A DNA stretch of 64,000 bases from Medicago truncatula (lineage: Eukaryota > Streptophyta > Magnoliopsida > Fabales > Fabaceae): NCBI RefSeq assembly GCF_003473485.1, contig NC_053047.1, forward strand, positions 37,682,972 through 37,746,971, written 5' to 3'. Of this stretch, positions 47,550 through 58,820 are shown in pieces. The notes under the pieces are model-generated. The model saw nothing but the letters and a program-made list of their open reading frames with translations, ran no database searches and was not told where the DNA came from. The position numbers and the translations under genes were made by a program. Within the stretch, counting starts at the first letter, position 1. Each line of letters starts with the position of its first letter.

Positions 47550-47763
47550 GCACCAAAATCAATGTCGCTTAGCAATATCCCTAACAACTGAGCTAAGCTC
47601 ACGGGGATTATTATTCTTATAATAATTAAAATTATTCGGAATTATGCTGAACTTTGGGTATAAATTATAGAGATGGATAACCTTACTCTTCTACTCATCC
47701 CACGCAAACATAATCAAGTATACAAAGTTTCTTTTCCTCACAACACATAGATATTATTTAGAC

Positions 47764-48054
47764 ATGATGGGTGAGTTAACATTTTGTGAGAAAGTTAATG
47801 CATGGTTCAAAATTTATAAATCATACTTGCCTATGTTAGGTATCGAACTTGGTTCGGCTAGCATGTTTGTTATTACAATGGCTGCCTTTAACAAGGGCAT
47901 GAGTCATTATGTTTTTGTGGTATATCGTAATGCCATTGCACCCTTCGCCTTTTTCCTTGAAAGGTATTATAGAGAGAGTGGATTAAATTTGGGAGAGAAG
48001 AATATAGTAGAAGGCCTTGGAGCTAGTTGCAGCCCCACGATAAAATCATTGTGA
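47764..48054 (+). pseudogene. WAT1/MtN21-type EamA transporter, N-terminal fragment
   Basis: A 96-aa frame. Residues about 20-65 read YLPMLGIELGSASMFVITMA and NKGMSHYVFVVYRNAIAPFA with FFLER, the conserved first two helices of WAT1-related proteins. The usual residues between RNAIA and PFAFFLER are shortened, and after FFLER the sequence is unrelated and soon stops. Probably a dead fragment of a plant drug/metabolite transporter. Confidence 0.7.
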
Positions 48055-48264
48055 CCTTACCTTATTAATCAAGGAAATTACGGTGGTTAAAATGAGAACA
48101 AAGCACGTCATAGATGAGGAAGAAATATAAATAATCTTCAACAAAAGCATCATATCATCAACAGGATCTGCATCAAACTGTCCTCCAAAAATGGAGAAAA
48201 TTGTAGAATAAGATATAGCAAAGATTAGAAAATCCAGGAAAAAAATCAGGTGTGAAATCACATC

Positions 48265-48910
48265 TAATGAAGAAGAAATGAAATATTTTTACAACTAAAA
48301 ATATTTTTCCTTAAAAAAATTTCTCAACTAAAAACATGTGGAATCAAATACAAGGGAAGATGAATACTTACCGTGTACAGAAATTTCCTTTTCACTTTGA
48401 GACCTCTTGAACTTCTTGCCATGCTTCAAATTTATAATTGTTTTCCTCCCCGTTATGTTGTTCATGGAGCAGCATGTATATAAGTATATAAAGAGAGAAA
48501 AACAACACTATTCGATTAATGGCCACGATGCATTTCAATGTTGTGTCAGCATCTTATTCCTTTTTAGTGTATCAATAATTGCTCTCCTATATAAAAAAAA
48601 ACTTAGCCAAATTTACGCTAAAACTAATTTATACATGTGTGATGAGTTGGATTCGTGGTAGGTTGTAAATGTGAGAGGTATGATTATTATTGTTTGGAAG
48701 AGTGAATATGGAGAGACAAGAATAAAGAGAAAATTGAGTACTTTTCATAAAATGGAAAATTGTGAGGTGGGAGGTACGTCCATTATCGTGAGTTGGTTAT
48801 TGTGAATGATTCATTACTAGATATTATGAGCTCCATTTCTTTTGCAAGATTTTCCATGTAGAATCGATTTTTTGGTTCTTGTTTAATTTTTAGTAAAGAT
48901 AAAAAAAAAT
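48265..48910. repeat. Duplicated block, copy 2 (paralog at 44036-45430)
   Basis: Colinear with copy 1 but without its two MITEs. It carries the possible minus-strand mini-exon 48422-48372 (MARSSRGLKVKRKFLYT, then GTAAGT). The adjacent minus frame 48261-48046 (hydrophobic, SIFGGQFDADPVDDMMLL, then a GTAAGG donor) may be a following exon, but the phases do not join cleanly. A degraded relative of this second piece lies at 51650-51850. Confidence 0.6.
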
Positions 48911-48954
48911 CTCTCATAATTATCTTGTCACTCATCATTTATGTCCACGAATCA

Positions 48955-49160
48955 AGTCCAATAATACTAGTCGTGAGAACTGTGTTAAAAAGTCTCACAA
49001 CACACAAAAGATAACATGAACATGTGTTTATAAGTGGGGGAAATCTCCACCTTATAAACCGATTTTCTGGGATTTTGTTAGGACCAACCCCAAATTTCAA
49101 TATGGTATATTAGAGCTTATCGATCGGACCACCCACCTATGTCCCACATTAGATATCCAT
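48955..49160. repeat. TRIM/LTR-like fragment
   Basis: TTATAAGTGGGGGAAATC, TATAAACCGATTTTCTGGG, AGGACCAACCCC and CAATATGGTATATTAGAGC resemble the fragment family in CDKD intron 3. Noncoding. Confidence 0.45.
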
Positions 49161-51854
49161 GGATAGAAAATAATAATTACTATTTTTTTTATTCACACCA
49201 CACTAGCTTATCAAAGTCTTATTACTTAGTGTTTGTGTTGGAATATTTTGTTATTTAATTATATTTCAATGTCATTATGTGAGAAAATATATTTCTCATA
49301 ATTATATTAACTATTTATCAATTTGGAGCCTGATCAAATTAATTTATAAGATTAATTAGATTTGTTATTTATCATTTTTTTTTTGTTCTTGGGAGGAAGC
49401 CTTATATATATAGTGGCTGCGCTTAGTTTTTTTTTAAGGAAAGTAGCTGCGCTTAGTTAATTACTAGGACTAAAATTTTCATATAATACAATGTTCAAAT
49501 ATTACATAAAAAACATTAGTGTGACTAATGTATGAAGTAAAAAAAAATGATGTTCCTTGTTGTAGTAAATATATGTGTGAATGAAGAAAGTTAAAAACAT
49601 TAAATTAAATGATAGGTAACATGCAGCTCAATGCTATGTCAATTTTGCCTTTCCATTTTGTGTTTAACAATTTTCCTACTCCAAATTTCTTTAACTTTCC
49701 CTTTGTGTGATGAGAATTGAATTCATGGGGTAGAGTCTTGAAAAGTTGTCCTTTGGATCTATAGGCTCTATTATTGTTGTCATGGATGAGTTTTATGATT
49801 CCATGCATCAAAAGGATTCATGGAGGGTTGTGGGGTGTTAGTTCTCATCACCATTCTATCAAATGTTAGTTCACGATATTTGAAATATGAGTATCCATTT
49901 TTTTATTTTTTATCAAACATTTTGAACTTATATTATCATAATGTTTATGTTTATCTATGCTTCATTTCACACGTCATTGTACCATGTTGGATTTTGTTTT
50001 ATAAGAAGACAATATTTATATTTATGTTTATACAAATATTTATTCATTCAAATCTTGCATCAACAAGTTATTGATGATGAAAGAATTCGTTTTTGCTTCC
50101 TAACACATTTCGTTGATGTTGGTTGTAAGAAAAAAGTGATACTTAATGAGGATCATTAAAATAAACGATTCTTTTAGGTATGTTCAAAATCGAACTAATT
50201 CAATAGAAAAAAAAAAAAAAAAACAGGTTTAGTATGGATGTATTCAAGCCATTTTTCACTCAATCGGGTTTGCGATTTTTGTTTTGCTACCCGAACCAAA
50301 CAAAATTGCGGATTCAATTAAGGTTATTATTTATTAAAGTAGTAACACAAAACTCTCCACATTTTGAAATTGTCCCTTCCTCTCAAAACTTATCCTGGGA
50401 TTATGATTATAGCTCTACACTTTCTAAATTTGATATTATTATTTTTTGCCTCGTGAAGAAAATGTGAAATCGGAAGAAAGAGATGGATTGTTGAGTGGAA
50501 TGAACATGCAAGCAACATCAATATCTTAGAGAACGTAGATCTTGAAAAGCAAATAAAAAATGTTATATAGAATGTCAAGATTAATATCGTTTCTTCAAGC
50601 AATGTCCTTGTTCATAGCAAACAAAAGGATCCACTATGAATGGAACAACACAAATCGAAAATAATAGTCACAAGAGAGATAAAAGGACTTGTTGGTTTTA
50701 ATTTCTTAATTCGTTATTTGTCTTATAAAAAAAAACGAAAAACATCCATTTTTCATTTTTTTAATTAATTGAAGGATAATACTTCTTCGAAAATTGCGAA
50801 AGTACACGACATGAATTTGTCGTGCAACCCGCACCAATTTCTGATTTTTTCCATTTATTTTAATTAAAATTTATTTAAACAATAAAAGAGTGCCACGTAT
50901 ACTGTCGCGTGGTTCGTGCTGCAAAAACTGTCGTGTACTTCTTATTACAAACTCACGAAATGACGTGCTGCAAAACCTCTTAAAGTGTATATAATTATGA
51001 TGGTTAGGAACTTAGGATGCGTGGTCCATTGCGTACATTGTCGTCTATCATGGTTCCATAAGGCATGATTATAGAACCAAATTAAGTATGGACTAAACTT
51101 AGAAGTTCTCAATTTTATTGGGACCAAAAACATATTTAACTCTTGAAATAATGTCTATATATAGTTTCCAAAATTTGGATAGTTAGATGTTCGAAAGGCC
51201 AGCAACTTTTTCAATGTCTTTTGTCCACTCTATTATCCAAGTCTTTTAAGCTTTCTGAACAGTTTGAACCTCAAATTGCAGTTGGGAAATAAAACTCTTC
51301 CTCCAGCACTTCTCAAAGATAATACAATGTTTGTACATTATTCAATTTTAGCGAATAAGCTATACCTTTTACCATTGTCCACCGGTGTATGTTATATTCA
51401 AGTTTTTATATGCCGGACTTGATGATAAAATGCTTACTGTTATGTCAGTGCATAAATCTTGATCAGAGTAATGAAATATAAGCAAAATGAGTGAATGAAA
51501 GTTGATGTATTTTGTTTTAATTTTAAACCAAATTCATCAATTTTGTTTCATGTAATTTTGGTTATAGTGCATTGTCAAATTTAACTATATACATCAACTT
51601 TGACACTATTAAATTAAACTAATACTGACCTAAAAAATTAAGATTAAAGCATTATGATCTTACCTTATTAATTATATTAATCATGGAAATCACGGTCATT
51701 CAAATGAGTAAATTATTACGGATGATCGAGCAAACAAAGCACGTTGTATATGGCGAAGAAATGTAGAAATTATTTTCAACAAAATATCTGATCTTGAATG
51801 GGCGCTGCGACAAACTGTCCTCCGACAATATAGCTAAGATATCAGTCAAGAACC
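49161..51854. other. Intergenic, no supported gene
   Basis: AT-rich. An inverted repeat at about 50795-50942 (AAGTACACGAC at left, GTCGTGTACTT at right, with internal TTGTCGTGCA and TCGTGCTGCA) looks like a small MITE. 51650-51850 is a decayed relative of 48046-48261. Nothing else was recognised. Confidence 0.4.
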
Positions 51855-52136
51855 ATGCATAGCTTCGCTACCACTTCTAGACCGAGTTGCAATCGTCATC
51901 AGTTCCTCCCGCGGAATCAGAAAAAAGATCGCACTTCACTTTGCTTCACTCAGCCAAGACTCATCATCAACTACACTTCCAATTCCATTCAAGCAGACTC
52001 ATTCACCGCCGAGATCAACACTAAGCAAACCACTCTACGAGCCATCACCGTCCGTGCTGATGTGTTTGATCCAGAAGGTCTGAAATCTCTCTTAAACTCC
52101 ACCGAAGAAGCCTTCAAATCTCCGGTTCATATGTAG
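51855..52136 (+). CDS. Hypothetical protein, possibly plastid-targeted, possibly a fragment
   Basis: A 93-aa frame that I do not recognise. The first half is rich in Ser, Thr, Arg and Gln and poor in acidic residues (MHSFATTSRPSCNRHQ), as in chloroplast transit peptides. It then gives TLRAITVRADVFDPEGLKSL and LNSTEEAFKSPVHM. The V-R-A junction resembles a transit-peptide cleavage site. Base composition is clearly less AT-rich than the surroundings, which favours real coding origin. It may be exon 1 of a larger gene whose other exons are lost, since the sequence after the stop is noncoding. Confidence 0.4.
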   Translation: MHSFATTSRPSCNRHQFLPRNQKKDRTSLCFTQPRLIINYTSNSIQADSFTAEINTKQTTLRAITVRADVFDPEGLKSLLNSTEEAFKSPVHM

Positions 52137-54034
52137 TGTTAATTTTTTAATAGATTTGTGTTATATTTTGCATCAAACCTATTCCTTTATTGTGTATGTA
52201 TAATATTAATATTAATAAAAAAAAATTACATATTGCACTTTGGATATCCAAAAAGCGATCCAAATTAAATCGCATATATTTGGATCGGATCGGATCAGAT
52301 TTTTTTAGAATAATCATCCAAACCGAACCAAGCCGCGTGTGATTTTTATTTTGGATCGGTTGACTTTTTACCTCAAAACCGATCCAAACCGGACCGCGAA
52401 CACCCCTAGTAGGTGCTTATCATCTTTATTCTCTCATCCTTTCTAATTAAGATCAAATTAAAAAAAAGAGCATTGCTAACTAGCATGGTCTCTGGTGCAT
52501 TGGTTAAAGAATCCATGAATACAAATTAAGTCTTGTTAACGAATGCCTAAGAGCATTCTTTAAGCATTCGAAAAAAAAAAAAAAATTATTTTATAAAAAA
52601 TCAAATATTACAATTTTCAATGCATTGATTACATAAATTTTCAAAAAAAAGTTTCTTTTTAAAGATTTTAAAGAGTACCTTGTAGACACTCGTTAACATT
52701 TTCTATCAAAATTTTGTTTATAAAATGTAATTTGTTACTTTTGATCAAATAAAAACTGCATCACTTTTCCTTTTTACAAAAACTTATTTGTTTTAGTTGT
52801 TTAACCAATGCCTTTAAATTACTGATTAACATTCTCCATAAAAAAAGAAATAATTAACAATGGTGCAATACTCTTTTTTTTAGGAAAACTTATTTGTTTT
52901 GGTTGTTTCCGGTGGTAGTCGGGGTGTGAATCCATGACCTTCCATATGTTATGCATTATCTCTACCAACTGATATAAGCTCACGAGACATTTGTTTTGGT
53001 TGTTTAACGAATGTCTCTAAAGCATTTTCCAATCTCCTTTAAAAAAATCACGAACAATGGTGTAACAAAAATTGAGAATCAGTCACGATTGAATTAAGAC
53101 TACAACAATTCCCGAAACCTTTTGTTAATGGTAACGTTTTTTTGAGTTGACGTAGAACAAATTGGTGTCAATTTTAAAAGAGTTTAGTTCATTGCTTTAT
53201 AAGGAGGTTCTCCATTTTTGTACTTGATACCAACATATACGTGAAAATGGAGCACATTGTCATCAATTCATAAATTGTATTTGTACATTGCAATTGAATT
53301 TCAACCATCACTAATCAATTTTCTAAAGTTGTTTTAAAAATGTACACTATATATGAAATTATTTCTCTAAACTCCAAACTTATTGGCTATAACCCAAGGT
53401 GCACAAATAGGATTCATGGAAAATTGAAAGTTGCAATGATCAAACGAGTCATCAGTGTATGTTCGGTATCATACTTGGATGAGACTGAAGTATTGTATTG
53501 TATTCCTATGTGAGAATACGAGTATGGTTCCCTATGCACTGTTCACATCGTTCTTCAACCTTGTGACAAATGTGTTTCAGATCTTGGAGGTCATTACTTC
53601 GTCAACTTTGTACATTGTTCTCCTACCTATTCACACATGGTTGCATATCTTGGAGCTCGTTCGTCGTTTTCAAGGTCCTATATCGTCTTTCTTTCTTACT
53701 TAATGGAATCATTTTCTACCATTTTAAAGACATATATAAAATTTGTTGGAATCATAGAAAGTTAGAGTTGTTCACAGTCTGTTTACATATGTATATCTCT
53801 TTCATCTGTTTGCATTAATGTTATTGTTATAGCAACTCATCTCAACAACTTCCCTTGCTTACACTATCAATATGATTGGTAAAAAATACGGCTCCTTATT
53901 TATTAAGAGACTGAAGTGTGCTTAAAATGGATAGATTTGCTTAAAAACTAAATTTAGTCATTTATTATAAGCTTATGTGTTGACTGTTGAGTACTTTATG
54001 CTGTCATGTTTTTATTTTTCCCAATATTGTGTAA
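52137..54034. other. Intergenic with repeat traces
   Basis: 52260-52420 (GGATCGGATCGGATC ... GCGAACACCCCTAG) resembles one end of a hAT-like MITE. A SINE lies at 52892-53005. No gene was seen. Confidence 0.4.
52892..53005 (-). repeat. tRNA-like SINE with perfect 17-bp target duplication
   Basis: ATTTGTTTTGGTTGTTT at 52892-52908 and 52989-53005 flanks an 80-bp body. The minus strand has A box AGCTTATATCAGTTGGTAGA and B-box-like GGATTCACACCCC. Confidence 0.85.
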
Positions 54035-54184
54035 TACACCCTCCGGTCACTAATATAAACAAAAATCCACATTTTAGATACATTCAATTAATGATGTATG
54101 TGGCTTTATTATATGTCACATACATCATTAATTGAATGTATCTAAAAAAGGGATTTTTGCTTATATTAGTGACCGGAGGGTGTA
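54035..54184. mobile_element. Stowaway-type MITE
   Basis: Body 54037-54182, almost a perfect hairpin. Ends CACCCTCCGGTCACTAATAT and its complement, flanked by TA on both sides. Confidence 0.9.
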
Positions 54185-54539
54185 CATGTTAAAAACTCAA
54201 TTTTTCTTCCTTTTTTCTTTTTTTTACAATGAAGATTATCGTTTTCATTTTTTCACTTTTTTTTTTTTATCTCAATCTTGGTGTTATCTACTTTCCATGA
54301 TTGAATGTATTGGTATAAATGTTCCTCTATGATAATTTTTCTTTGTTTCTTTTATTAATATTAGACCCAAAGATGATCTATAATTGAAATTAGTTGAGAG
54401 CACTTATTATGCCTTTCATCCACAAGTCTTGAATAGACTACACCGCCGCTGGCTGCTTTCATCCACCAGCATCGCTTCGCGACTCCGTCAAGTTTGAGTA
54501 ATCCTCCAGCTAATTCAAGTGCTCAACCCAACGCAGAGT

Positions 54540-55736
54540 TTCCGGTAAGCCTTACGACCTTATCGCCGAAATCCTTTCCTTTTCCAATGTGAAATCTCTT
54601 ATGCTAATGCGATGAGTATGCCAATCTTGGAAATCTATTATTTCTGAACCTGAATTCGTCAAACTTCACCTTAAGCGATCGGCGTGAAACCCGTACATGA
54701 CACTATTCGGAGGCAACATATCCGACAAAATTATTCCCTTCCCGGTGCATCTTTTAATTCTCGAGAACCCGTTGATCCTCCTTCCGTATAACCCTAGTTA
54801 TCGATGTCAAGATATGGAATGTCAACCCTAATTACCCGACAACTTTTGTTTGATTGGTTATTCTGACAATCCTTACGTGTCTGAACCTACAAAGTTGTGG
54901 TTCTGTTTATGGAACCCTATCATACATACAATGTCAAAAAAGTTCGGGATTTTTACAACGTTAAAAAAAATGACGCATATTTTGGTTCATGATAACACCA
55001 CCATCGATAAACATTACAAGTTTTCTTTTGTTTATGACAATTCATCGAAGACGTATAAGGTTGTAATGTTAATGTTGGATGCAGTTGAAAATAGAACTCA
55101 TGTGCGAGTTTTAAGTGTGGCTAATAATGTTTGGAAAACTATTCCAAATTTTCATGCGGTTCCTCTTCCTACTCGATATACTGGTCAAGGTGAGTGTGAT
55201 GGTGTGTATTTGATTGGTCGTCTTAATTGGTTGGCCATTCAGGATCGTCCTGTTAGTGTTTATGGTTGGGAGAATATTAAGGCTAAGGAATTTGTCATTG
55301 TTTCACTTGATATGGGAACAGAGTTGTACATGCAAATGATGCCTCCCTCTGGTTTTGATGAAATGTCATCTATTAAGCTGCCATCTTTATGTATATTGAA
55401 AGACTCCTTGTGTTTTCTAATGATTACAAAAGAACTAAATTCATTATATGGAAGATGAAAACATTTAGAGTTGAAGAGCCGTGGACTCAACTCCTTAAAA
55501 TTAGCTGCCAAAATCTTCGGACTAGATATCATGATTTTGCTGACTTGGAAAATTGTCAATTGTTGCCATTGCACCTTTCGGATCACAACAATACACTAAT
55601 ATTGGCTAATAATCAAGAACAACGAGCAATTCTATATAATTTGAGGAATAATACAGTAAAGTTGGCTAGAATTATCGATGAAATACAATGGTTCTCTACC
55701 AAGGTTTATGTTGAAAGTTTGGTTTCTGACATTTAG
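54540..55736 (+). pseudogene. F-box protein with F-box-associated domain, broken
   Basis: 54551-54700 reads PYDLIAEILSFSNVKSLMLM, then a stop, then VCQSWKSIISEPEFVKLHL, a clear F-box. A second stop follows near 54685 and a third near 54830. The longest open part (54850-55458) carries LWFCLWNPIIHTMS and the beta-rich associated domain. A 1-nt frameshift near 55420 shifts the end to the frame closing at 55736 (YKRTKFIIWKMK; QWFSTKVYVESLVSDI). F-box proteins are SCF ubiquitin ligase substrate receptors. With three stops and a frameshift this copy should be inactive. Confidence 0.8.
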
Positions 55737-56421
55737 AAAGCACGTCAAGACATTTGTGCGCTGGTTAGATGAAAGGAAGAATGGAGGAAAGGAAGAGTTT
55801 AAAAGTTATTGATTTTAGTTTAAAAGGTGACAGTGCTTTTAATTCTATTTGACTGTGCATTGGTCACAATTTTTTTACTGCTAATGATATAATCTAGGTT
55901 ATTTTTGTTGAAAAGCTTCTCTTGTGTTTATTGAAAGTTGAAACGCGAGTTTTTGTTAAATGTCATGTTCTAATGATATGAATTATTATCCATGCATGAA
56001 TGCAGAGTATATATCAAAATGGTCTTGATGGATCATATCTTGATTATTACATGAATGAACACCAAGATAGTACAACTGAATAGGCACAAAGGGATGTTTC
56101 TAACATGATTTAAATTGAATGGAAACATCACAATCAATAAATCATAACTCCAAATGCAATATTCTCATAATCTTTTACCAAAATTTTCTTAATGCTGCAA
56201 AATAAATTACAAGAAAGGGACTCTCAAAACAACTTTTCATATGTAGCCGTTTTTATATTTTTTATCTTCAGATTCTAATAACAAACATATAAACTTTTTT
56301 TGGACTAAAAGTAAACGATATTCTGTCTTTTTAGCAATCTTTTTAGCAAATTTGTTCCATCATAATAACAAACCCAGAGATGAACCAAGGAGTATTGATA
56401 AACACTTACTTTATGGAGTAA
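55737..56421. other. Intergenic, no supported gene
   Basis: AT-rich sequence. Nothing recognised. Confidence 0.4.
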
Positions 56422-57207
56422 TTGTCTAGTGCATTTGGCTTGGTAGGAGCATGATTTTGTTTATAATTAGTTGTTGAACTTGATTAGATATCGGGGTACT
56501 CTTAGTCCTTAATCCTAACTATCTGTAATGATACAGAAAATGAACACGTGTAAATAAGGCTCACATAAGTTTTGATTTGGAGGTAGAAATGATCTTTGAT
56601 TGTAATACTCTCGGCTGGTAATTTAGAAGCTAAATAATTAATATTCAGAATACTTGCATCCCAATCCTATAAAGATGTTATATGTCACGGAAGATTGTCA
56701 ATGAATTTTCACGGAACACGTACAAAACTTACTTCCCACGTGCGACGGTAGTTTCTTTTTTAAAATGAAATACATGAAAAGATTAAATTAAATGAAATAC
56801 ATGAAACGATATTCTTGCTTAACCGATTTCAATTATAATTAAAATGATCCATCAAAACCAAATTCTATTGAAATAAAACAATGAAAGTCATTTCCCACTC
56901 AACGAAGTTGGTTACATGGATTGAACAACACCGTTACCACCGTCATCAATAAGACTCATTTCTCCGGGATGCAAGTATTCTGAATATTAGTTATTTAGCT
57001 TCTAAATTACCAGCCGAGAGTATTACAATCAAAGATCATTTCTACCTGCAAATCAAAACTTATGTGGGCCTTATTTACACGTGTTCATTTTCTGTATCAT
57101 TACAAATAGTTAGGATTAAGGACTAAGATTACCCCGATATCTAATCAAGTTCAATAACTAATTATAAACAAAATTCATGCTCCTACCAAGCCAAATGCAC
57201 TAGACAA
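56422..57207. repeat. Large inverted repeat, 241-bp arms and 303-bp spacer
   Basis: 56422-56662 is the near-exact reverse complement of 56966-57207, from TTGTCTAGTGCATTTGGC to CTTGCATCCC, with about a dozen differences. The spacer is noncoding. No target duplication is visible. MULE transposase sequence touches the right end, so the arms could be long MULE TIRs; this is an inference. Confidence 0.8.
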
Positions 57208-57209
57208 AC

Positions 57210-57466
57210 GTGCTCAGCAAAGGACACACTTGCTGAAAATGACAAGGAAAAGGAGTGGTAATCAACCAGCAAAGGACACACCTGCTGAAAATGACAAGCG
57301 TGCTCAGCAAGAAACGCACGCAGAACAACATATTGCCCCTGTTGAAGAAGGTCGTCCTTCCGAGCCAGAACTGATCCAACGATAAGCAAACCTGGCCAAT
57401 TTGAAGAAGGGAATGACATTCACCAACATGAAAGACTTCAAAGATGCGGTAAAGGACTACACAATT
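57210..57466 (+). pseudogene. MULE (MuDR) transposase N-terminal fragment
   Basis: The frame gives polar sequence with an internal repeat (two CAAAGGACACACYTGCTGAAAA blocks), a stop, then LKKGMTFTNMKDFKDAVKDY and TI. The last part fits the MuDR N-terminal domain. It is cut exactly where the copia LTR starts (57467), so the copia element inserted into this MULE. Confidence 0.6.
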
Positions 57467-58143
57467 TGTTGGAACAAAAATGTATTTCACAATAAACCTT
57501 AATGAGTTTTGATGATAACAAGGTATTAAAAATTGTCAATTGGTTATTGCTAATATTTGTTCAAGTGTACATGACCATAGGCAAAGTTAATCAATTTCAA
57601 TAGGTCTTGGAAGAACAATAGAGAGCAACGGAATCTAAAGCATCTGAAGAAAACTGCGTCTGAAGCTATGAGTGCTTCTGAAGTTTCAAGTGCCTCTGAA
57701 GTGATGACGTCATCAGAAGCAGAAGTCCATCAGAAGCGAAATTTCATCAGAAGCTATATCATCACCAAAAGCTATAGTTGATCAGTATATTCAAACTGAA
57801 GTTTCAAAGGAGCTGTTTTTCGTTATATCCTCGTCTAAGAGAACGAAGGATTAAAAGGGAGGTACCAACGTTCATTTGAAAAGCATTGGGTGCTTGTCCT
57901 TCATTGAAGAGTTGAAAAAGTACAAGTGTACAACCACTACCTCCACTACTCTGTTTTTGTCTACGCTACAAGACAAGACAACAGCTCTGCCTGCAAAAAT
58001 GTTCCTTCAAGATAGGAATGAATTTGAAGTTAATCCTTCACAAGACTACACCCAAATCAGGCAAAAGATTAATGGTGGATGATCAGAGGAACTCAACGAC
58101 TCTTTAGACGTGCTAAAAATCTCAACGTCTCTTTACTCACCTC

Positions 58144-58150
58144 TATATAA
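58144..58150 (+). promoter_or_regulatory. Probable TATA box of the copia LTR
   Basis: TATATAAAGG in the sequence CACCTCTATATAAAGGAGTG, about 600 bp before the LTR end. Confidence 0.6.
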
Positions 58151-58367
58151 AGGAGTGAAGACTTGAAGATTGAGAGTGACATCAACACAAGTTAAAAGCG
58201 CTAAAACTCTGCCAAATTTGATTCTAAAAAGCACTTTGAATTTCTGCACTGATTTGATATATCTTAGAAATTCTTAAGTCTAGAGTCTTTATTGCATTGT
58301 ATTGTGAACACCACTGATTGTATATCAAGTGTTCAAGTCAAACAATTTTCTGTGTAATTCTGTTTGA

Positions 58368-58500
58368 TTAGAAGTCTCTCGCCTGAGTGCTTGATCATTA
58401 GAAGACTCTTGCTTTAGTGCTTAAGCATTGGAAGTCTCTCGCCTGCGTGCTTGAGAATTTGAGAAGTCTCATACTAGTGAGTATTGAGCATTTGTAATCT
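58368..58500 (+). repeat. Tandem repeats inside the copia LTR
   Basis: Three to four imperfect units of about 35 bp, with GAAGTCTCTCGCCTG and GTGCTTGA blocks (near 58371, 58399, 58430 and 58461). Confidence 0.75.
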
Positions 58501-58754
58501 GTGTGATTATTAGTGGAAATCTCCTTGGAAGTGCAAGGGGGACTGGACTACTTCCGGTTTGTGGAAGGAACCAGGATAATTGGTTGTGTCCTTCTTTCTT
58601 TTCTCTACTCTGTTTTATTCCGCTGCATATCTGATTCTGAACATTACATCAGAAGCCCTCCCAACTAGCTTCTGAAGTAATACCAGAAGAAGATTTCTTT
58701 AAGAGAAAAAGAAAACACAATTCAACCCCTCCTTGTGTTTTTGTCACCTTCAAT

Positions 58755-58766
58755 TGGTATCAGAGC
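58755..58766 (+). other. Retrotransposon primer-binding site
   Basis: TGGTATCAGAGC, complementary to the 3' end of plant initiator Met-tRNA. Two bases separate it from the LTR end. Confidence 0.92.
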
Positions 58767-58820
58767 TTGCTCTGTTATCAAAGCACTTAACCGTGTGACA
58801 GATCAAGATCCGAGAAAAAC

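Larger units (their letters stand above)
57467..58752 (+). mobile_element. 5' LTR of a Ty1-copia retrotransposon
   Basis: Starts TGTTGGAACAAAAATG and ends CACCTTCA (1286 bp). It contains a TATA box and is directly followed by a Met-tRNA primer site. It is rich in the word TCAGAAGC and its complement (57640-57780). The other LTR lies outside the window or has been lost. Confidence 0.85.

Noticed and set aside
49820-50159. Two overlapping hydrophobic plus-strand frames
   Set aside because: Phe/Tyr/Ile-rich translations expected from AT-rich DNA; no start context or homology.
57876-58082. 68-codon frame within the copia LTR
   Set aside because: LTR sequence; no known LTR-encoded protein in this family.
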